A DNA stretch of 64,000 nucleotides, taken from positions 37,640,261 to 37,704,260 of the forward strand of contig NC_132878.1 in NCBI RefSeq assembly GCF_030463535.1, in the 5' to 3' direction. The notes beneath the pieces are model-generated. The model was not told the origin of the DNA. It ran no database searches and saw only the letters and a program-made list of their open reading frames with translations. Shown one piece after another: positions 32,030 to 44,889 of the stretch. Source of the stretch: Salminus brasiliensis. Taxonomy: Eukaryota > Chordata > Actinopteri > Characiformes > Bryconidae. How positions within the stretch are numbered: position 1 is the first letter of the stretch; every line of letters begins with the position of its first letter. A program made the position numbers and the translations under genes.

Positions 32030-35024
32030 CTCCCATAATTACAGGTGGCACATGTGTCTGTGCAGCCTTTGCCTTTGCTAACTACATAAGCATGTACTCT
32101 GAGTGGCCTTGAGAGGGTGTGATCCCTCCTATGCCAAACTAATTGCTCCTGTATTGATGGATAATGTAGGGTGCATTGTGTACCATCAGCAATACCAAGT
32201 ACCCAGATCTTTAATTGAATGCCAGCTGCGGTCATTGCATCAGAAAGCTAGCTTTTGAGCCCTTGTCACATGAGCTTAGTGAAGGCCAGAGTTGCTGTCT
32301 GGTAGAATGAGGGGTTTCCTAAGGTGGTTCCTTGTAGATCCTTATAAAAGGGTTCTGTAAAGGATTTGGTTGTGAAGTAATTGGTTCTTGTTGTTTACTC
32401 ACTGCTGTTACTGCTAGTACTACTACTGTTATTACACCATTATTTGGATTGTTGGTGTTGGTATTGTATTAAATTGGATTTATTATTCTTCTTACTTTAA
32501 TTTATTTATTTAATTTTAAATTAAGCCTAGAACTTATCAGAAAAAATAAGCTGTTTTTTCTTGTCTGATTTGTTCTAAAGTCAATCCAGATTGTTTTTGA
32601 GAGACCATACAATGGTGAGAAGCGATGGTAAAGCTAAAAGGGCCAAAAGTTAGCTTTAGATTAGAGAGTTGGAGTATATTGTAAAGGGTATTTTTTTTTT
32701 TATCATCATTTATGTGTAACACCAAATGCATTTTGCATTTTGGACAAATACCTCAAACTTGAGCATGCCAGTAATACACTATATGCGCTTCTAATATTCA
32801 ACTTTCCAGGACCGTTTCGCTTCATTCTGCACTACCTTTGGTACAGGTAAGTTATTGTCCACCCTTCCTTCCATACAGTTTAAACACAGTAGGCCTAACA
32901 TGTTGTGGAAAACAGCTGGTTGCATTTTCTAGCTCATATTCTGGAAAGTTGAATAGCATGTTAATTTCTGCCCGTTTCGTCAGAATGGAATCTGAAAAGA
33001 CAACCAAATTAAGGTTACAGAAAAACAACCCACAGCTTTAGCCAAAACGTCAATGTTATTTGTGCTGATCTTGTTTGCCCAGTAAAAAAAAACAAAAAAA
33101 CTTGTTTGCATTTCAGCCCCTCCAGTTCGTCCCTGCCCCCCGGATTGGTGCGCCTAGCAGCAAAGCAAATCAACTGGCAACTGGTGCTAGCAAGGTGATG
33201 CTAATAGCTTTTGACTTCCATCTGTTTTTTCAGGGCAGGCAGGGAGAATGTGCGGCACTGTGTGATAGTGGGCTGCAGGCCCCACGTGGCAGCACTCATT
33301 ATACGAACCACGCGGCAGAAATTGATGGAGTATGAGGGTGGAAGCTTGCTCGATAAGGCCTGTGCTCCGGCAGGTGCTCTGCTGATGCATTAAGTAGTAC
33401 CTCAAAGGATCATTAGCTTGACACTGCTGGAGGGCTTAAGAAACAAAGTGTCTGCTGCTACTGCTGATGTCTCACTTTGCACTTTGTTGTCTTGTGTTTG
33501 CAGTTTTTTTTTTAACAGATTTTACTGTGTCTTACACAACTTGCCTTAGTTAAGTTTTTCACTCACTGGCCACTTGGAAACACCTGCTGTGCAGCTCTAT
33601 CTTGCTGGTGTACAGTAAGAGACTGTAGCCTAGCTGATGATGCTCAGCTTTGTTTGCTCAGGCATCCTCTAGATCTTCTACAGATCTGTGGTTTGTTTCT
33701 CTGCACTGAGCTGCTCTTGGCTGCATATGTTTGACTGGTGGACTGCTCTCAGGAGCTGGGGTTAGGGTAACTCCCTAATGGGCCTCAGATGTTTGCCCCT
33801 TATGAACAAACCTAAAAGTACTGGGTTGAGGGCTTGACTGGGCTGACACACTGTGCCTGACCACACACAGGCTACAATTTGTAATTGCACACCTATATAA
33901 ACTATAGTTATATAGACCGGCACTGCATTTCAGGTGGTCTTAGCCCGGGTCATGGTCCCCCCCCCCCCGAGTTTGTTTGTTGTGTTCTGATTTTATGCAT
34001 TCTGAAAACAAAGCCAAACGCCTGCCCATGAGTTTATATGATCTTGCAAAAAGACAGTTGCGCTGACATTTTACAGTACTAGAGACCATGTGATGGTTTC
34101 AGGGAGATTTTAGGAAGGACAAAGCAGGGTAAACCTTTGCCCTGTGGTGAAATCATTGGGTGTGTCCAAATATTCACAATGCAAACTAGTGGGTTTTTAA
34201 AGTGTGGTTTTGATGGACACTATCATGACACAGTGCCATGTGAAAAGGAGGAGCTACTCACATATGGGTGGGGAAAAAATGTCAAATACATGACAATGCA
34301 AGTTCAGTAGTGACGGTAGGAGAATTTACAGTGATCACAATTGGGACACAGCCAATGTAATGTGTGGCTCCAAGTGGTTGGGGTTGGAGGAAAATTGTAA
34401 AAGTATTTACAATGTAATGTACAGTGTAATATAATAATTCTATAAAAAGATGCATTACCTGCCTTACAGGTCGCTGCCTAATGCAGGTGGAGCTCTTTCC
34501 CCCAGACACATCCATTTAAGAGTTCAGCCCGACCACAGTTTCAGTTTAGGCCATTTGAGAAATGCCATGTAACGAAATTTACATTTACATTTATGGCATT
34601 TAGCTGACGCTCTTATCCAGAGCGACTTACAAGGTGACTCGTATTACAGAGGTGGGCCAATGTAGTGCTAGGAGTCTTGCTCAAGGACTCTTATTAGTGT
34701 AGCGCAGCATAGTCACCCAGACCGGGAATCGAACCCCAGTCTCCCACGTGCACTGGCAGACAGTGGTGTTATACACCAACAGCCACAACGAAATGCTCCC
34801 CAAACTCAGCTAAACGTTCTATTTGTGCCGTGAACAGCCGGAAGCTGTGGGTTTTCTCTCACTGTATGCAGATAGCGGGAAGCCAGAGACGGCAGGCTTT
34901 AATTAGCTATTGATTCGCCGAGGGGAGGCACGGGTTATACATGTCGAAAAGTTTGCTTGTGGACATCATCTAATGCTTCTGATGTGTTTTCTTTCTTGGT
35001 CTCCCCCTCTTCTCCCCCCCCCCC

Positions 35025-35079
<55 letters not shown>

Positions 35080-37405
35080 GTGTGTTTGCAGTAATGGGAA
35101 GCTCCTGGCCGTGGTTCAGGATCAGTGTGTGGAAATTAGGTAATTCCGCCCATCGATCGGGAACATTTGCCCTGTTACCGTAATTGCTTCATTTTTCACC
35201 TTCTTGTCACTGTACATGTAGGACTCAGCAAATCTGCAGGCCAGATTGATATTTTGGCACAGGGATCCCAAAAATGAGGCAGTCGACCGTCAACTTGGGG
35301 GTATTTTGGCCAACCTCGCTTCCATCCAAACCCCAATCCCCAGTAATTGTCACCAGAAAGGCAAATCTATTAGTGAGCTTCTTTGTTTAGTGCATTGCTG
35401 CAGGTTGAGTGAATTTGATTTATGGTTCTAGAGCACTGAGGGCATTGGAAGCTTATCTCTACTGCTGATTGTTAATGGCTGAAAGAAGTGCCTGCACACA
35501 GTCTGTTCGGTGAACAGATTCAAATGACTTGAAAGCCTCTCAAAAAGCAGACGATGCTGTATTAACACCCCTATTATAAACTGGCAAGACCTAAATGAAT
35601 GCAAGGTCTTACTCAAAGTCAGCCTCAAAGTCAGTGAGTAGGGAATTATTGAATTTAAGTTCATTTTAGCATGCAGTACCGTAATACTCGACTCTCTCCT
35701 TTATTCTCTTAAGGTCAGCCAGAGATGACTTTGGATCCGTCATTGGGAAATGCCAAGGTAGAGTGTCCTGTCGTCCTTTGCTATTTACTTAATTAAATTT
35801 TTCTTCTTTAGTTGTTTGTAAGAAAATAAGCCAGTTTTAGACAGTTGCTGGTTTCACATGTGTTAAATAAGCTCTGTTTATAAGGTCTGTGTGTGTTATG
35901 CAGTAAAAAGCAGTCAAAACAGTGAAAATTCATTCTTGCATGACCTTGAAGAGTTCCTCAAGGCTCTTTTTGCAGTGTAATTGCAGTTTTCACATAGTCG
36001 ATCAGTGAAACTACAAGATCTTTCACCAGATGATGTGACGATTCGGCTGTCTGCTCTTCAGAAACACGCTTTGGCATGAAAAAACACACAATGACTAGTG
36101 CAAAGAGACATGCATGAGTTTTTTCTGTAAGAGACGAGCAATACAAGTTGTCTTTGTGCTGATTTACAGGGGAAACAGCACAGTAGAAAAAGAAATGAAT
36201 GAGAAAATAGATAAACTCCAACCTCTGCTTTCTCCTCACCTTGTGCCTTGTGCTCTCATTGACTGTATCTAGTCACTGCACCAACCAGCGGTCACAACAC
36301 TTTTCACACTGCCGGATTTAGTGTCGCAGACCGGTCCAGATATTAAACCTGCTAGAGATGTGTTCGGGGCTTTCCAGGCATCAGCGATAACTTTAGCAGT
36401 TCATACATAGTGATGCGTCACCACCGAGCAAATGCTGATTTACCTTTTGACCTGAGGCACCTGACGTGCTCTCTGAAAACAGTTGGTGACTCGAAAATCA
36501 GGGCTCGAATCATTTGTTGTGAACCTGGCATTAGTTTGCAGTAATAGACTGTATTTTACATATTTTTTTTACTTATAAAAAGTAAGAATGGGCTAAAAAC
36601 AAAACGGCTGGCTAGATGTGGTTGTACAAGCCTATTTACAACCCTGTTATACGTCCTCAGAATGAAAAAATGCTGATTTTCCTTTTATAGTGAACAATAA
36701 GCTCTGCTCTGAATGGCTGGTTTACATCCCTGCAACAGCTTACATAACCTTCGCAGGACCTAGCATAGCTTTGTTTCTTTGCACTGTTACACGAATCTGA
36801 TGATTTATTTATTTTATTTTTCCAGTCTTACCAGATTGTGCTGCTGTCCTCTCAGGGTCATCTCAGTACGTGTGTGGTTAGCTAACTCAAGTGCCAGTCA
36901 GCACTTACCTAGCACCTGCATTTTTTCCCCCAGGTTTGGCTTCTTTGCACAGTGTGACTCTTTGAAGCGCCCCCCCCTTTTAAAGTTTCATTTTATCCTA
37001 TTTTTCCCCATTTTCTTCATTTTCAGCATGTACTATTATCCTAAATCCTATTGCAGGAAATGCTGTTCAGAGTTTGAGGTGTGAACATGCCTCTACACTT
37101 GAACTAAAATTGAGTGAGAGAAAGTTGGGAGAATTGTCAGTTTGCTCTTCTTTGCACTTCCAGTAATTAACAGCTGCAGCAGTGGAGCCCAGAGTTAAAT
37201 GAACTCTTTAATGTGCTTAAATCATGTGTGGGTGCGGCACTGCGTAATTAACAGAAGAGTTGTCTAAACAAAACTAATCTGCCATCTGATGTGGCGCACT
37301 GATGCAGCTGGTCGATTGATTTCAAATGTCTTTACTGCTGTTGAGGATCACATGTCCTTCTGTCCTTGTGTTTTTTTCATATTAGGCAGGATTTCTTATC
37401 TATTT

Positions 37406-37441
<36 letters not shown>

Positions 37442-40400
37442 AATATATCCCCCCCCCCAATCCTCTCTGTCTTCTGCTAAGCAATTTCTAATGTGGTTAA
37501 AACTTTTTTTTTTTAGTTGGCGTTAATTTGCGAAGCGTATCACTTAGAAGCCAGGCCTTTAGCGGCCGACTGTAAGCAAGCTTCTGTCCAGCTTTTGTTC
37601 TCATTGACTTTCTTTCTCATTTGGTGAAGATGATAGAGTTCGTTTGCTTCATAAAGACTCAGTTTAGTTCTGTTTGAAACTGTGCTTTTAAAGCAGTACG
37701 CCCCTCTCTCTCTCTCTCTGTCTCTCTCTCTGTCTCCTTTTTTATGTCTCTCTAACACTTATTTGTCTTTCTCTCCTGCTCTCTTTCTTTCTTTCCCCCT
37801 TACTGACCCACTCACTCACATCTCCCTGTCTCTCACTCACTGACCCACTCACTCACACACTCTCGTCTCTCACACTCTCTCTCTTTCTCTTCTTCCACTC
37901 ACTTACTCACTGATCTCACCTCACAGTCTCTCTCTCCGTCTCTCTCCTTTCACTCTCCCTCTCCCCCTCACCCCCTCTGTAATTTACAATGTTGAAGATG
38001 GGATAGAGGTGTGGTGTTTGGCTCCTTGCTCTAGGCCTGATAGATTTGTCCTTTTCAGTTGTTCCTCTTTTTGCCAGAGGCAGGAAATTTAACATCCAAT
38101 TTCAGGCCGGCCCGCAGGAAGAGAGGTAACCTGCGTGTAAATTTCTGCCTGCAAATAAAACGGAAGTGAAAAAGTAGAAAAGTGGCTGAAGAGGTAGAAA
38201 AGAGGCTTGTTTTTTGTGGTCCCGTATTGATTGGCTTTCCTGGCCTCCGAGGTAGTGTCAGCCTCTCCAGCATCTTCCTGCTGATTTTTTTTTCCAGGGT
38301 CTGCTGATGGATAGCTCTGGTAAAGGGAGGCAGCAGTAAAGGCAAAGCTTTGCTCAGGGCTGCAATGTTGGAGTAGGAAGCTGAGTCTAGCATGAATGCG
38401 CCTTTAATGTTCTGCTTATGTCACATCACTTTCTCCTGCCCCCTGCACAATGAGTCTCCTTGGCTGAAATGCCTGTCACTAATATGGATGCCATACCTTT
38501 TTAACTCCTTGTTGTGAGGTCAAGGGCTCTTGAGTTTTTCGGCTGTTAAACTAGCTTTGCGTCAACAGACTGTCGACAGACTGTCAGTCAGGGCTGTAAC
38601 AATATACTCATAGTGAATGTACTGTACTAGTACTGTACTGTACTGTACTACTTTTTTGGGGTCCCTCTACATTCATGGCAAAATAAAGTGCTCTTGAGCA
38701 AGACAATGGCATTTTCTATTCAAATACTCTCCCATACTGAGTACCATGCTTTTTACTCAAAATATGCTGCACTCCATTCAGTCACATAAGACTGATTAGA
38801 CTCTTTGTAATGAAACATGCAGTTTAGCAGTGCAGTGACGATATCCACAAAACGTATTGTGTAACACAAAACAAAATTAACAAAATTTATCACGGTACGA
38901 CAAAATATTGTCATATTGCTCAGCTCTAATCCATGGTAATCACCAAATGATTTTCTTCTCGTGAGATGCTTCACCGGGCCTTTATTGCAGGCAGCAGTAC
39001 ACATGCTTTCAGTTTTGTGCATGCTTCTTTGCAGGATTTTTCGGGCCATTAACCATCTGTACTGTGAAGTTCCACCCTAACCGCCCTAACAATTTTGACT
39101 GAATCTGAGCAGAAAGTAGAGCTGTACATACTTCAGAATGAACTCTGCTAACTCCATCAGATCATCTCATAAACAGAAGTGACTCAGCCCTACATGCCCA
39201 TGGCATAACAGTACCTCCACCATGTTTGACAGTTTTATTCATCCAAGGAGCTAAAACTGGCTGTTTTCGTTCCACATATATGTACTAGGGAACAAACTTT
39301 CTGAAAAGGTACACTCATATTTTTGAAATTCATGTTTGCTACATGAGTTGGAGGCTTCTGTATTAAATGACTGAGAATATAGAGTCCGTTACAGTGAAGA
39401 GTTAGAGTTTCATCAGCAGTGTGGAGGCTGCACTGTATCCCGGCCCCATATTGTCATAGGACTCTAGTATGATTGAGTGTGTCGTGCTTTCATTGTAGGC
39501 TGTACCCTTAAACTCGCCAAGACGGTTTTATTGCGGGTCCACGGTAGGCGAGCTGGCTTTTGCTGACTTAGCACATCTCCCACTGTAAAAGAGCTCTCTC
39601 TTATTTTTTTTCTCCACCCCAATCCCTTTTAAACCGAGATTTATGACGAGCAAACCTGCCCGGATACGACGCGGCGCTCTCATCACGCATACTCGAGCGT
39701 ATTAGTTCCAGTGCTGCGCTCAGATTAATTAGCTTTTAGCGGACGAGCTTTGATTTATGGTCTCTGCTGAGCCCTTCCTCTTACAGGTATTTATCTCGCC
39801 AGAGCGTCATCGTTCATCCTGAGTTATCGGACGCTCTTTCTGGCATTCTCCACCAGGTTTCATCCTGAATAGAAATCGCCAGTTTTCCTTTTTTTTTTTC
39901 TTTTCTTTCTTTTCTCTAATCTCTGTGCTGCACTGGTGATAAGACCGTTGTTCTAGATCATCTAGTCGTTTTGATTGACGTTTCTGGGCTGAACAATGCT
40001 TCATGGATTTACCTAATAGAAGCCAGTGCGCATTCACACTTTGAATAATTGCTTTGGATTACAGTTTTCTTTTCTTTTTCTTTTTTTTTCCCCCCTTTCC
40101 CTCCCGATGCTGAAAGAAGTGAGCCTGCGTGTAATAACACAGTTTAACCGTCATTGTCCTGGGCTACCTGACTGCAAAGTCAATGAAAAAATCAGCTGAA
40201 GTGAATTGCACAGAATCATTTTCAACTCCGTGTGGCAGAAATTGCATTACCCTATCCGCTCGCAAAGCTTATTTTTAGACTGGCAATCCAATCTGCTTTT
40301 CGTTCTCTATATTGGATCCCTAAATGATCTAGCGTAGTGCCCGCGCACACGGCATTCCAATTCCGAACCTCATTTGCGTGCGCTTCAGCAGCATCTGCAG

Positions 40401-43400
40401 GCTTGACTGAAAGCACAAATCTGATCAAGTTAAAAAAAAGCAGACCCACGACGTACCTGTGTGAAGCGCGTGGCGCTCTGCGGCAGGCTCTTAGGTGTGT
40501 TTGCTAGTGTTTGCGGAGGGTGGCGAAGGGGTCACAAGCAGGAGGAGAAGCTGATAATAAATAAAGATAATGAATAAGATATTTTGGCTTCTCTTTTAGT
40601 TCATCTGGCAAGAAGTACACATAACAAGAACACAACATAACATATTTTGTCGCTAAAGTCTTAAAAATCTTCTGTAAAACGTTTCTGTAAAACGACTTCA
40701 AATATTTATAAGCTGAAGCAATTATTCATTGCTTCTGGATCTCACTTTTCTCAGAGACTTTCTGGATCTCAGAAACCACAGAGAAAGCTGCCACTGAGAG
40801 CGAAGCGCTTTAATAGTGTCATTTATTCCCATTAGTAATTCATTGCACCATTATCTTATCAATAGGGGCAGGCAATATGTCGTTATGACAGTGAATTTAT
40901 GCCACTGTAAGCTTTTCTGAGCACATTGCCAGGCTACACGTTTTGTTCAAATAACATTTTGAAGAAGCTTCTTAATGTTACACTTGGTTCTTGATTGCAT
41001 ATTTCAATTGATCATATTTTGTAATGTCTTTTGAAAGTCTTAAGCAAACACAAGGGCATCCTTGGCTAAACGGCATATGCTGTAACATATGCTGTAGTTA
41101 ATTGATTAGGTATTAAAGCAACATTATGTAGCATTTTTACCTTAAAAAAAAAAAAGCTTCATCTCCTGGTGGGCCAGCGGTCTAATCCCGCGTCAAGCTG
41201 CTTCGCTGCCCAAAAGAACACAAATGTCATACTGGCCAGCCCAGGCGTCTGTTGTTGATGTGTCCGTGGGATCCGCCGGTTTCCCCTGAGCACGTTGGCT
41301 GCATCGGCGGCAGTGAAAAAAGTGAAAAGAGACGGTGGTTGACTTTACATGTGTCATAGGAGCTGTGTGCTTGTCCTCACCCTCCTAGTGAGTGTGTGGT
41401 TAATTGGCTCAACTAAATTGGAGGGCGTTCAAATTGGGTAACAGTTCAAATACTAGCTTCAAATAATGTTGATGCTCCATTGACCTATAAAACGTGCAAA
41501 TTACACGTCATGCCTGTAGAGGGAGATCAGGAGCAAGAAATGCCAGTTCTCCATATTGTTGCTTTAAAAACAGCCTCGGTGGGTAATCAATTCTAAAACA
41601 CAATATTTTCAGCAAATTCTAATGCACAGTTACTCTGAGCTTCATAAAAAAAAAAAAAGAAAAAGCGGCTTGTGCAAAAGTTTGGACACTTGGTAACAGA
41701 CCTTGGTAATATCCCCTTTGGTAAGAGGGGCTCATAGCTCGTAAACGCTTTCTGTAGCTGCCAAAGGTCTTTTTGTTCTTGTAGTTAAAAAAAAAAAATC
41801 CAAAACCTTTAGTTTGTTTCTCTTCAGGCAGTGGATTTTGAGGTATGTTCCTGGATCGTTATCTTGCTGTAGAAGTCGTTGCTCTTATCTGCTTCGCCCT
41901 TTCAACAGATGATTTGGGGTTTGTATACAAAACATAATAGATCCACATGATAGATCTTTGTAAGTGTTCTTCTTTTATAAAAAGCAGTTCATTTTAACCC
42001 CCTGCCCAACATGTGCAATTAAGGGTCAATTATCTGTAAATAATCTGCAAATAATATTGGGCAGAGTTTTTGTCTTCTACTATTTATATTGTGTATATAT
42101 TGGTAAATGATCTACGTTTCGTATCTAAATGTCTTGCTATCCCTCTGCTGCTGTGACACTGTAACATTCCCCACTGTGGGACTAATAAAGTATTATCTTA
42201 TCTTAACCCTATTGACCCAGCTATACTTTCATGCAGGCTCCTGACAGTCATTTGGAGGTTTTGATTTGCCTGTCTTACCAGCATACGAGCAGTTCTCTTA
42301 GAGAGTTTTCTTGGTGTTCCAGATCTCATCTTTAACAGCAGTTTCATAAGTACAGTCCATGCTGTGGGAAACACAACTCTTTTAACGCAAGAAACATTTG
42401 ACTGCCTGGGTCCTCCATCAGCACTATTTACATTGTAGCTTGTAGTTTCCATCCCTTAGCCATACTGTCCTGTGAAGCATTCTGTAATCAGCACTGTGAT
42501 TAGATGAATGGCCGCAGTAAGCTATGGGAGTTCACTGCTCTGGTCCTGATGGCGTATTGTTTTTAATGAAGCAGCTATCAGGGCCGCAAGACGATGGTTT
42601 TGTCGTTGACTCCGTTTTCTGACGTGTAAGCTTTTGATTATTGTAGAGCTGAGCCTTTGAGCGCTAATTGAAAAAGTCTTCCTGATGGGCTTTAGTGCAT
42701 CAGATAGCTCAGATGGCGGCTCTATGTGGCTTTTGATGCTGTTTTGTGGGGCTTTGGATTCTATGTAGCATGGAACTCAGGCCCAGGCTAACTCAGCTGT
42801 TCTTTTATGGCTTTATATCTCAAATCAATTTTTATTGCCTTAAGATAAGAGCTTGAAATTACATCTTAAAAATGGATCTGCTAGACTGTTGAATCAGCAC
42901 TTCTAATGCTATATGCTTTTTTTATATATAAATGACAACAGTGTTGGAGTCATCATTTTATGTGCATCTAATTTAATGTCAACAGAAGGCATTTTCTACA
43001 CCACATTTCTCCCCATTTTAGTTATTGCCATTCTATCTAGCTGTGTAGAATCCAAATGCTACTAGTGCTGGGAGGATGAAGATTAGCATGTGCTTCCTCC
43101 GAGTCACATAAAACCAGTTAGATAGATATTAATGCTGTCCAGTCAACCAACAGATATCCATGCTGCCTAGCATCACAACTACCCACACCGCTCATTCTAG
43201 GACTTCCGGCCATGGATGGTTGTGGCCTCACTTGAGATCAGCCTGCAATATCTATATATATATCATAAATTGCAGACCAAATGGCGAGTTTTGGCCGGAC
43301 AGCTTGTCCAGCAATTAGTCAAAATGAGTAAAAACAAATCATTAAAACGTCACCTTAACATTTATTGAGGTACTTTTTCTACAGTGTGTAATGTATGTGT

Positions 43401-44807
43401 ATGTGTGTATGATATCCAACCCGTTATTGATTATTTGATTTATTCACTTCATTTAAGCATTTAATTAATACATGCTTTTATTTTTGTAGTAGGGGGTTAT
43501 ATTGATTTTTGGGCTGAGATGATTTATTGTGTCTACGTAAAATTATTCTTTATAGGTTTTTGAATGCTCACTTGTTCACTGCTGGTTTGACTTGTTGATG
43601 CAGTAAATTAAAACATGCACATAGTGAGAGCGACTCTTTTGTGTTTTGTGTTTTTTTTTGGCCCATAGTGCCCAAAGACCCGTCCCCTCAGTGGCGGAAA
43701 GTGGCCTGGAGCCATGACTGCACCCTGCTGGCTTACGCAGACAGTACTGGCACCGTGCGAGTCTTCGACCTGATGGGCAGTGAGCTTTTCATCATCCCTC
43801 CGGTAAGACCCTTGTACGACTTCCCTCTCTCGATTTTTACCCGCTTAACCCACTACGCTACACCAGCTACCATTAGTTCAAAAATGGAGAACTGATTGTA
43901 TCTGTCAGTAAAGCTCTGACTTTTTAAAACTGTTGAAGTCTAAAATTAAAATCTAAAGTTGAAATATAAAATAATATCTGCCGATATCGCCGCCAAGGAA
44001 GAAAGATTGCTTATCTGTATGTTTCACCCCCCCTGATGTTGATACAGTATCAGCTGCAACATTTTCAAATCATTTGGAGCCTCGTGCACAGAACTTACGG
44101 ACATGACCGTGAACCGGCAAGGCAGTTGGAGTGGATCTGAGCATTAAAAAATGGAATTGAATTTATAATTAGTCTCGCTCTCTCTCACTCTTGCCAGTCA
44201 CTCCTTTGCTCTGTATCCGACAATGAGGGGACGCCATGTCATTCATAATTTCTGTTGAGGCCCCAGTAGTTTTCTGATTTGCTTTGAGATGTACTGCCAT
44301 TTGCGTGGCAGTTTAATGGCTTGGATTGCTAATGGAACTTTGATCCGCAGTACTTGATGTATTTTAAAAGCATAGCTCTCTACACAGGGATTTTGGAACA
44401 ACAAGGTGAAAGTCCTAGCAGATCCTGGATCTTCTCAAGCACTTGGAGCTGAACTAACACAGTGCACTGAATGCTAGAGTCTACAGAAGCGTTTTTATAC
44501 CATCATTGAGCACTTCATTACCCGCACTATGCTACTGCAGGGTAGGCCTCCTTTTGCCCTCAGAACAGCCTCAATTCTTCCTGGCATGGGATTCTGTTCA
44601 AGATGTTGGAAGCTTTTCGTTGAGATTCTGGTCTACGTTGGATGATTGCATCACACAGTTCCTGCAGATTTTTCTAAAGCATTTTCATGCCCTGGATCTC
44701 TTTTTTTACCACATTCCAAAAGTGTTCTGTTGGGTTCAGATCCATTGACTTGGAAGGTCACTGAACTGAACTGTTCATGCTCATGAAACCAGTTTGAGAA
44801 GACTTTT

Positions 44808-44889
<82 letters not shown>

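Noticed and set aside
33637..33712. Possible C/D box snoRNA (TGATGAT ... CTGA)
   Set aside because: The C box does not match RTGATGA well, the terminal stem is weak, and no D'/C' pair is evident.
42198..42452. 84-codon minus-strand frame as a gene
   Set aside because: It is a fragment of a Tc1-like transposase DNA-binding domain interrupted by other insertions.
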